From: a virus
IMG/VR virus record: IMGVR_UViG_3300042876_000243
Coordinates: 1 to 45,127 of that record
Reading direction: 5' to 3' (one strand)
Length of the DNA stretch: 45,127 bases
The notes beneath the pieces are model-generated. The model searched no databases. It was not told the DNA's origin and saw only the letters and a program-made list of their open reading frames with translations. The translations under genes and the position numbers were made by a program. Each line of letters starts with the position of its first letter. Position 1 is the first letter of the stretch. Below are positions 15,343 to 20,448 of the stretch, piece after piece.

Positions 15343-15798
15343 TTATATCAGATTCAAATTCAATTGGTCACGATTAATAGGTTTATCGTCTTTATGTCTA
15401 CCCTCAAGATTATAATACCAAATGCCCTGCTCTCCGTTTTCTGGTATGGGGTCATCAAATGTTATTACATGATCAAGAAATAATCCATATCTTTTAACGC
15501 TTGAGCAATCTATAAGAGCATTTTTTGAGTCCTGAGGGTCAAGTATGCGAAAGTCCTTAACATAGGCTGACCCTAAAATGTATCCGTTTATCATTTCATC
15601 GGGATTAAATAATATTTGCCCTACTGTTAAATATGGATTTTGCGCAGCTAATTCATCCGTTTTCTTACCGGCATGAATTAAAATAGTCCTGTTGCGCAAA
15701 CAAGAAAACCGATTATGAGTTCTGGTTTCAATTGTCTTCCATTTTCTCATAATCCACGTTGCCCACGGTTGGTAAAGCGTTATTACAGGATAAATCAT
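15343..15798 (-). CDS. ASCH-domain protein
   Basis: A 151-residue protein with the ASCH layout, a PUA-like beta-barrel. The opening VITLYQPWATWIMRKWKTIE is followed by TRTHNRF and TILIHAGKK; WNTIETR-type and IHAGK-type motifs line the ligand pocket. ASCH proteins bind RNA or modified nucleosides, and some hydrolyse N4-acetylcytidine. It lies in a cluster with a PAPS-reductase-like protein and DUF4326, hinting at nucleic-acid or nucleotide modification (inference). Confidence 0.7.
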   Translation of the reverse strand: MIYPVITLYQPWATWIMRKWKTIETRTHNRFSCLRNRTILIHAGKKTDELAAQNPYLTVGQILFNPDEMINGYILGSAYVKDFRILDPQDSKNALIDCSSVKRYGLFLDHVITFDDPIPENGEQGIWYYNLEGRHKDDKPINRDQLNLNLI

Positions 15799-15803
15799 CT
15801 TCG

Positions 15804-15856
15804 TTACTTTTTTAATTTGTCAAAGCTCCCAATGGTTTACTTTTTTAATTTGTCAA
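15804..15856. repeat. 20-bp direct repeat (15804-15823 and 15837-15856)
   Basis: TTACTTTTTTAATTTGTCAA occurs twice, 33 bp apart. The copy at 15837-15856 encodes the last residues and stop of the gene at 15837-16019; the other copy is the same 3' end without a gene. This looks like the scar of a duplication or of a gene lost by recombination between similar 3' ends. Confidence 0.7.
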
Positions 15857-16019
15857 TGAGGTCGGGAAGGGAATCGAATGATTCAATATTAATTCCGTGA
15901 TAAAATATGCCTCTCCCATCTGGGAACAAAGAAATGAATACATCCTGTTGACGGTATCCGTATTTTACAGCATAAGCCTTCATCAAGTCCAGCAGTTCGG
16001 TAAGGGTTGTGTCTTTCAT
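15837..16019 (-). CDS. Small unknown protein
   Basis: A 60-residue protein (MKDTTLTELLDLMKAYAVKY...) with a helix, a Gly/Phe-rich turn and a final helix (LPDLIDKLKK). It has 3 nt spacing from the upstream gene. Its 3' end is duplicated just downstream (see the 20-bp repeat). No family is recognised. Confidence 0.5.
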   Translation of the reverse strand: MKDTTLTELLDLMKAYAVKYGYRQQDVFISLFPDGRGIFYHGINIESFDSLPDLIDKLKK

Positions 16020-16022
16020 GGG

Positions 16023-16223
16023 TTAAAATGGTTTTGCGTTTAAAATCACTTCACAATCGGTAAAAATTAGCTTTATCTTACTTACTGAATTATCATTTGA
16101 AAGCCTATCAATATCCAAAGAAGTTAGACTACATGGAACAGTCCAGCAATTTTCGTCATAATCAATGTATTGGACTTCATGTTTTGCATTTAGCTTTCTG
16201 GCTAATTCAAGTATGTATTTCAT
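16023..16223 (-). CDS. Small unknown protein
   Basis: A 66-residue protein (MKYILELARKLNAKHEVQYI...) with a predicted helix followed by short strands. It sits in the early accessory cluster with 20 nt to the upstream gene. No family is recognised. Confidence 0.5.
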   Translation of the reverse strand: MKYILELARKLNAKHEVQYIDYDENCWTVPCSLTSLDIDRLSNDNSVSKIKLIFTDCEVILNAKPF

Positions 16224-16243
16224 ATATGTTTCGGTTTCGGTTA

Positions 16244-16594
16244 TTATTGTTCAATTTCTGTGTTTTCTAGCATATAGCTTTTATATGGCGTTGTCACCGT
16301 TACTTTGTATTGATTAAAAGCATACATTAATGTTTCGCCAAGTTTTAAGGCTCTTTTCCGTATTTCTTTTCTTGACCTGGGAAATCTCGGATACTGGATA
16401 TATCCAATAACTACGCCTTTTTCATGTCCGTTAACATATCTGTATTCTGTAGCTGATATGGTTACGCAGTCTTTAATTTCATTTACAAACTTGTCACATA
16501 CGGCTCTTACATCTTCAATAGTATGGATCTCCCCGGTGTCCCTTTCTTTTAGCCCGCACCATATTTGAACATTATATGATCTTAATATTTTCAT
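16244..16594 (-). CDS. Unknown conserved-looking phage protein
   Basis: A 116-residue protein starting MKILRSYNVQIWCGLKERDT, then IEDVRAVCDKFV and GVVIGYIQYPRFPRS. The IWCGLKER...VC...YPRFPR pattern resembles small phage proteins I have seen without assigned function. It is encoded 10 nt after the PAPS-reductase-like gene and probably co-expressed with it. Confidence 0.5.
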   Translation of the reverse strand: MKILRSYNVQIWCGLKERDTGEIHTIEDVRAVCDKFVNEIKDCVTISATEYRYVNGHEKGVVIGYIQYPRFPRSRKEIRKRALKLGETLMYAFNQYKVTVTTPYKSYMLENTEIEQ

Positions 16595-16604
16595 TGGCTA
16601 TTTT

Positions 16605-17438
16605 TTATATATCGCAATTATCAGTACAGTTTCCCCAAATGGTTAACTGGTTTTCGCTTAAATCTACCTGATCAAGAGGCTTGCATGAATCGTGCAAGTA
16701 AATAGGCTGAATGATTCCCCGCTTGCTTGAATCCCTGATCACTTTATCAACTTTCACGGCATCGGCAAAATCCTCCGGGTGGCGTTGTTTCAGTCTTAAC
16801 CAGTTTTCATTCGATTGAAACGGGCAAAACTTACAACTTGATTTCTCCGGGATCGGCAGATTGTTTTTGTTATACCAGTTTATAACATCGTTCCGGGTCA
16901 TTTGAAACCCGTCAAACCGTTCACATTTGCCATCGGGATAGGTTTTATAACCACAGAACGGGTAAACATTTACTTTCCATTTCTCTTGCGGTATTGCCAT
17001 CCTGGTCATTTCGTCAAGGGTTATTCCCTGCCATATTTCCATGATCGGGAAGCGGGAACGGCCCGGAAGGTTGTATATTTCCCTGATCTTTTTATTGACC
17101 TGTGCTATTTTGTATTCAGCAGTACATTGCCTTCTGAGCATTCCGGCCTTGCCTTCGCTATCCATTGTAAATGCGGGGATAGATGCAAGCCTGTTTCCGC
17201 TTGAATTATTCTGATTAAGTAAGTCTGCCTGAATGTTTTTATAGTTAGCCTTATGAAGTTCAACCCCTCTGTTGTCTTTCTGCCAGTTCAAAAGGTATTC
17301 CCAGTACAGCAAAGTATCAGTCTTTTCGCCTCCGGTATCTGCGAATATGGCATGATCACAGCGTTCTATTTCACCCATTGAACTCATGTAGTATAATGCT
17401 GTGCTTTGTATTCCAACTCCAAGGGATATTATTTTCAT
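16605..17438 (-). CDS. PAPS-reductase-like PP-loop enzyme
   Basis: A 277-residue adenine-nucleotide alpha-hydrolase. The PP-loop is SLGVGIQSTAL (residues 5-15), followed by FADTGGEKTDTLLYW, the style of phage PAPS reductase / DndC-type proteins. A C-terminal SCKFCPFQSNENW gives a CxxC metal site; another CGYK and a final CTDNCDI add cysteines. Family members activate or reduce sulfur compounds using ATP or PAPS, including DNA phosphorothioation (DndC) and tRNA thiolation. Nothing here shows the substrate. The ASCH and DUF4326 neighbours favour a nucleic-acid modification or counter-defence role (inference). Confidence 0.75.
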   Translation of the reverse strand: MKIISLGVGIQSTALYYMSSMGEIERCDHAIFADTGGEKTDTLLYWEYLLNWQKDNRGVELHKANYKNIQADLLNQNNSSGNRLASIPAFTMDSEGKAGMLRRQCTAEYKIAQVNKKIREIYNLPGRSRFPIMEIWQGITLDEMTRMAIPQEKWKVNVYPFCGYKTYPDGKCERFDGFQMTRNDVINWYNKNNLPIPEKSSCKFCPFQSNENWLRLKQRHPEDFADAVKVDKVIRDSSKRGIIQPIYLHDSCKPLDQVDLSENQLTIWGNCTDNCDI

Positions 17439-17490
17439 ATTCTTAATGTGTCAAGATTCCACGGATCAATTGTGTAGGGCATGGAGGGTG

Positions 17491-17865
17491 TTATTTATTT
17501 GCTAATTCAAGTAATATATCAGCGTGACAAGGTTTATCAAGCGGACAGAAGCAAGCAAGGTTCTTGCCGTTCAATTCTGATAAGTCCAGTTTCTTGATTT
17601 GATCAGCCAAATAATTAAGATCAAAATTCGTGAAAACTGTTCCATCCCATAACTTCTCATACAGGTAAACTACATCTTCGGCATCGCCCAAAGTATGCCA
17701 CACCCACGGATCAAGAATTTTACGTCTATGTGAAGCGTTAATATAAATATTATCACCATTTAACCTTATTGGATTCCCCCATTTAGTCGGCCTTCCAACG
17801 TAAACTGTATTCTCCGGCATCTTCCAGCCTTTTGTCCGCTTTCGCTGTATTCTGATTGGTTTCAT
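17491..17865 (-). CDS. DUF4326 protein
   Basis: A 124-residue protein with the signature of DUF4326: RIQRKRTKGWKMPENTVYVG, then RPTKWGNP, and a C-terminal LACFCPLDKPCHADILLELA. The conserved RP-x-KWGNP and C-x-C-P-x4-CH-x-D motifs suggest a metal-assisted enzyme, but the biochemistry is not established to my knowledge. It is encoded just before the PAPS-reductase-like gene, an association worth testing. Confidence 0.75.
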   Translation of the reverse strand: MKPIRIQRKRTKGWKMPENTVYVGRPTKWGNPIRLNGDNIYINASHRRKILDPWVWHTLGDAEDVVYLYEKLWDGTVFTNFDLNYLADQIKKLDLSELNGKNLACFCPLDKPCHADILLELANK

Positions 17866-17873
17866 GGCGGGTG

Positions 17874-18116
17874 TTAATTTTGGTTTGCCTTTTTCACTTC
17901 TTCAATCACTTCCTTCACGCCTTTTTTATACCCTGCTTTATATCCCGTGTCGTAGGATTGAATATGAAAGCAGACGAAAGCGATTGCCACACACACAAAC
18001 CCGATAGCTTCATACGGCTTGTTTATGGAGATTTTAAAAGGATTGAACTGAACTGATGTTCCGGCTACATAAAAGAAAGCTAAAACGGTTACGATAATTA
18101 AGATTGCTATTTTCAT
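17874..18116 (-). CDS. Small membrane protein
   Basis: An 80-residue protein with two hydrophobic segments (MKIAILIIVTVLAFFYVAGT and AIGFVCVAIAFVCFHI) and a basic cytoplasmic tail (GYKAGYKKGVKEVIEEVKKA). It is of the type many phages use for superinfection control or membrane remodelling; the function is unknown. It is 8 nt upstream of the DUF4326 gene. Confidence 0.55.
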   Translation of the reverse strand: MKIAILIIVTVLAFFYVAGTSVQFNPFKISINKPYEAIGFVCVAIAFVCFHIQSYDTGYKAGYKKGVKEVIEEVKKANQN

Positions 18117-18128
18117 GGTTATTTAATT

Positions 18129-18689
18129 TTAGTTTGTCATATTAACCTCGGTAGGTTCGTTTACTGCGGTGAAGGTGTTGACGGTTATAACCGGCTTGAT
18201 TACTATTGACACGTCCATTCGCTCAATCTCGGTCATATTGAATGCGTAAATAATATCCTCAATCTTAGCACATTCGACGTTTACCTTTTGGTAATTACTC
18301 ATGAAGGTTTTACCCTTGAATGAATACCACCACTTACCGATTTTCTGAGCTTCTTTTAATGTAAGCGTTGCAACAACAATTTTTTCATCTGTCTGAATGC
18401 AGCATCCTAAAACAATATCCCTGAGCTGGGAAAACTCTTCTTTGTAGTTCTTATCCGTATCAAGCATATTATTAACCGTTTTTACAGCATGAAGTACGGT
18501 TGCATGATCCTTACCTCCATTTATCAATCCGATTTTAGCCAGTGAAACTTTCGTTAACTCCTTTGCAAAATACATTGACTGTTGACGGGCCTTAACAATG
18601 TCATGATCCCTGGTCTTGCTTTCAAAAATGTATTCCGGTAAATTGTAAAACCGGCATACTGCGCTTTTAATGATATATAACTGGTTCAT
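18129..18689 (-). CDS. DnaA domain IV-like DNA-binding protein
   Basis: A 186-residue protein whose N-terminal half matches the C-terminal DNA-binding domain of DnaA. It has ARQQSMYFAKELTKVSLAKI (34-53), then GLINGGKDHATVLHAVKTV with the GGKDHATV signature that reads DnaA boxes. There is no AAA+ ATPase domain. Stand-alone domain IV proteins could recruit host DnaA/DnaB to the phage origin, act as the phage origin binder, or block host initiation. The C-terminal half is unassigned. It overlaps the upstream gene by one base, and the iteron-carrying initiator gene lies one gene further upstream. Confidence 0.75.
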   Translation of the reverse strand: MNQLYIIKSAVCRFYNLPEYIFESKTRDHDIVKARQQSMYFAKELTKVSLAKIGLINGGKDHATVLHAVKTVNNMLDTDKNYKEEFSQLRDIVLGCCIQTDEKIVVATLTLKEAQKIGKWWYSFKGKTFMSNYQKVNVECAKIEDIIYAFNMTEIERMDVSIVIKPVITVNTFTAVNEPTEVNMTN

Positions 18690-19168
18690 TATAGTTGATA
18701 TTTATATTTTACTTCATCGTGTTCGCGGTCAATGTTATCTAAGAAAATACCTACCCTTTCCTGTCCGTATTTATAGAAAATATCAAGGATCTTCATACCG
18801 TCAATGCTTTCATAAAACGGCCCGTAAAAACCTGTTTTAATTCGCTTGAAAATAAGAGCAATATCAGAAGTCTTTAAGTAATAGAACTCTTCATATACCA
18901 TTAATGACGTTTCCTCAATCTGTTGCGGGGTCATTTTACGTGATAAATTCAGGAAGTCATTAAGGTTTATCAGCCACACTTTCAATATGGCAATAGGTAA
19001 TTTTTCACCGTGTTCCTTTTTTATAACAGCCAGGCTTTTATGATTACTGGCTATAGCCGCCGGCAATGAACTTATTTCCTTAAAAACGGCTGGTTTAGTA
19101 CATTCAGAAAGTATCTGTTCAGGCGTGTATTTAACAATCCCTGAATTTGATTTAACTATCTCATTCAT
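18689..19168 (-). CDS. Replication-module protein, unknown
   Basis: A 159-residue mostly helical protein. The C-terminal half (FKRIKTGFYGPFYESIDGMK then ILDIFYKYGQERVGIFLDN) resembles proteins that follow DnaD/O-like initiators in Bacteroidota phages and may act as helicase loader or accessory factor. This is recalled context, not a motif proof. It overlaps the initiator by 4 nt and the DnaA-like gene by one base, so all three are co-translated. Confidence 0.55.
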   Translation of the reverse strand: MNEIVKSNSGIVKYTPEQILSECTKPAVFKEISSLPAAIASNHKSLAVIKKEHGEKLPIAILKVWLINLNDFLNLSRKMTPQQIEETSLMVYEEFYYLKTSDIALIFKRIKTGFYGPFYESIDGMKILDIFYKYGQERVGIFLDNIDREHDEVKYKYQL

Positions 19169-19917
19169 CGTATTTCGTCTAATACTTGTTGTTTATATGA
19201 ATCTGGAACCTTTGAATTTTTCGTACTTTTTTGTTCGGGAAACAAACCCTCCCACCCATTCGCAATGCTTTCTTCAACTATCGCAATTGCTTTATTTTCG
19301 TCGCCGCAAGAGATTTTTGCAAGTTTTTTCAGTGCTGCCTGTTCTGATATTTCGGAAGCATAAGAAAATTTATGTTCTTTCTTCTTGTATTCTTTCCACC
19401 TATCCCACCATATTTTGAAATTTTCAGAATCAAATGGATAAACTAAACAAACCTGCGCGTCATCGACGTGTATTTCCCTTTCCTTTTCCCTTCCCTTCCC
19501 TTCCCTTCCACTTAGTAATTTCATTGACGCGTCAAGCACGCGTGAACCACGCGTCATAATATAACATTCATGCGGGTTTGGTAAGTTTGATTTAGTTTCT
19601 CTATTATTTATTATCTGGTGATTATTCCATGTGGGTACAAAGCCGTAAAATTCATCTGTTTCACTTTCCGTCAACGCGTACTTATTAATGTAACCACGCG
19701 TCCACAACGCGTCAAGCACGCGTGAAAAATCACATTCATCATAAGGTAGACAATCTAGTTTTAGCATTTCTGGAACCCATTTAAACCGACCCTCCCTGTC
19801 GCAAGTAGTCCATAAACCAGCGAAAGCAAGTCTTAATGGTAGATTTTCTTCCTTTTCGGCTTGATATAATTTATAGTTCCTGAAGAACTCCGGCTTTATT
19901 GTCCTTATTCTTGCCAT
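19165..19917 (-). CDS. Replication initiator (O/DnaD-like replisome organiser)
   Basis: A 250-residue protein starting MARIRTIKPEFFRNYKLYQA, then LPLRLAFAGLWTTCDREGRF and DCLPYDECDFSRVLDALW. This is the typical N-terminal winged-helix of phage replication initiators. A charged linker, SGREGKGREKERE (136-148), separates it from a DnaD-like C-terminal part (WWDRWKEYKKKEHKF...). The gene contains repeated ACGCGT sites in 11-bp phase (19527-19723) that also encode a repeated RVLDA. This parallels phage lambda, whose origin iterons lie in gene O. It should bind these iterons and recruit the helicase. Confidence 0.8.
   Translation of the reverse strand: MARIRTIKPEFFRNYKLYQAEKEENLPLRLAFAGLWTTCDREGRFKWVPEMLKLDCLPYDECDFSRVLDALWTRGYINKYALTESETDEFYGFVPTWNNHQIINNRETKSNLPNPHECYIMTRGSRVLDASMKLLSGREGKGREKEREIHVDDAQVCLVYPFDSENFKIWWDRWKEYKKKEHKFSYASEISEQAALKKLAKISCGDENKAIAIVEESIANGWEGLFPEQKSTKNSKVPDSYKQQVLDEIR
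19455..19723. repeat. Origin iterons (ACGCGT in 11-bp phase) inside the initiator gene
   Basis: Exact ACGCGT hexamers start at 19527, 19538 and 19549, and at 19674, 19696, 19707 and 19718. Within each cluster the spacing is 11 bp or 22 bp, one or two helical turns. Degenerate partners GCGCGT (19455) and ACGTGT (19466) are also 11 bp apart. A 20-bp unit, ACGCGTCAAGCACGCGTGAA, is shared by both clusters. I saw no other ACGCGT clusters. Phased repeats in the initiator gene are the hallmark of a lambda-like origin. Confidence 0.7.
19473..19509. repeat. Pyrimidine tract with TTCCC repeats next to iterons
   Basis: 37 consecutive T/C bases on the plus strand, mostly repeats of TTCCC or TTTCC, lie between the degenerate and exact iterons. 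They encode the Gly/Arg/Lys/Glu linker of the initiator. A homopurine-homopyrimidine tract can melt or form a triplex, so it may be the unwinding element; this is inference. Confidence 0.5.
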
Positions 19918-20212
19918 GTAATTCCTTTAAATATTGGCTTATTATATACCCTATTCTATATTTTTTTACTTGTTTGCGCTCAACTAAAGCGCGATGTATC
20001 TTTGAATGACATTCCTTACATACAACCATTAGTTTATCCCTGTCATATTCCCATGCCAATTTACCCCTCGTATATTCAATGTGATGAACTACAAATCTTG
20101 TCCTTACTGGCGATTGATAACCACAACACTCACAAGTGCAATGGTTTATTTTAATCAGTCTATCTGAAAATTCTCTCCACCTTTTATCTAATAATTGTTG
20201 TCGGTAAGTCAT
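19871..20212 (-). CDS. HNH endonuclease
   Basis: A 113-residue nuclease from the ATG at 20210-20212 (MTYRQQLLDKRWREF). It has CECC (27-30), VVHHIEYTRG (41-50) and VVCKECHSKIH (63-73), the zinc-stabilised HNH ββα-metal fold that cuts DNA with one metal ion. It overlaps the initiator gene by 47 nt. The gene is the first complete one after leader L2. It is one gene downstream of the helicase-methyltransferase fusion, so it could be a restriction partner, a homing-type nuclease or a packaging helper; the last is less likely because the terminase is far away. Confidence 0.8.
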   Translation of the reverse strand: MTYRQQLLDKRWREFSDRLIKINHCTCECCGYQSPVRTRFVVHHIEYTRGKLAWEYDRDKLMVVCKECHSKIHRALVERKQVKKYRIGYIISQYLKELHGKNKDNKAGVLQEL

Positions 20213-20334
20213 TCGTGTAAAATAGTTAAGCCGGCCACCAATGAAAAATCCCAAGCCGTAACACTGCGAATGCTCGCCTGGGATAGTTTCACCGGAGAAC
20301 CGGCTATTTTGTTATTGATTAAATTCGTGTACAT
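20209..20334 (-). CDS. Possible 41-aa ORF within leader L2
   Basis: An open frame from the ATG at 20332-20334 (MYTNLINNKIAGSPVKLSQA...) ends in an ATGA overlap with the HNH start, the coupling style common in this genome. However, it lies inside the structured leader, and leader L1 has no such ORF. It may be a leader peptide whose translation resolves the RNA fold, or it may be spurious. Confidence 0.3.
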   Translation of the reverse strand: MYTNLINNKIAGSPVKLSQASIRSVTAWDFSLVAGLTILHE

Positions 20335-20348
20335 TTCCGCAGTGTTAC
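20248..20348 (-). ncRNA. Structured leader RNA (pseudoknot or attenuator), copy L2
   Basis: On the minus strand the order is arm A GTAACACTGCG (20348-20338), a small hairpin (CCGG-TTCT-CCGG), arm C ATCCCA (20284-20279), arm A' CGCAGTGTTAC (20268-20258), arm C' TGGGAT (20253-20248), then a run of T. A and A' are perfectly complementary over 11 bp, and G-U plus G-C pairs extend the helix. C/C' and the U-run match leader L1, as does the crossing order A-C-A'-C'. It lies 30 nt after palindrome copy 5, against 35 nt in L1. The HNH ATG follows C' by 35 nt. This suggests it gates the replication operon. Confidence 0.55.
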
Positions 20349-20353
20349 AGGTG

Positions 20354-20400
20354 TAAATATATATACAATTTGTAAAATTTGCCAAATAAATCTTTAGCAA
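20354..20400 (-). promoter_or_regulatory. Palindromic element copy 5 with Bacteroidota-type promoter
   Basis: The palindrome (20400-20379) and the next four bases are identical over 26 bp to copy 2. TTTG at 20386-20383 in the right arm and TATATTTA at 20361-20354 are 21 nt apart, a plausible -33/-7 pair. Transcription would start a few bases before arm A of leader L2 and run into the HNH and replication genes. Placement of the operator over the -33 box suggests repression or activation at this site. Confidence 0.6.
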
Positions 20401-20448
20401 TTATTAGAAAATTATTAACAGTCCGGGTGTTTATATTGTGTTGGGTTT

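Noticed and set aside
19455-19723. CRISPR array
   Set aside because: Repeats are 6-20 bp with 5-bp gaps in phase, lie inside a coding gene, and have no spacer structure or cas genes.
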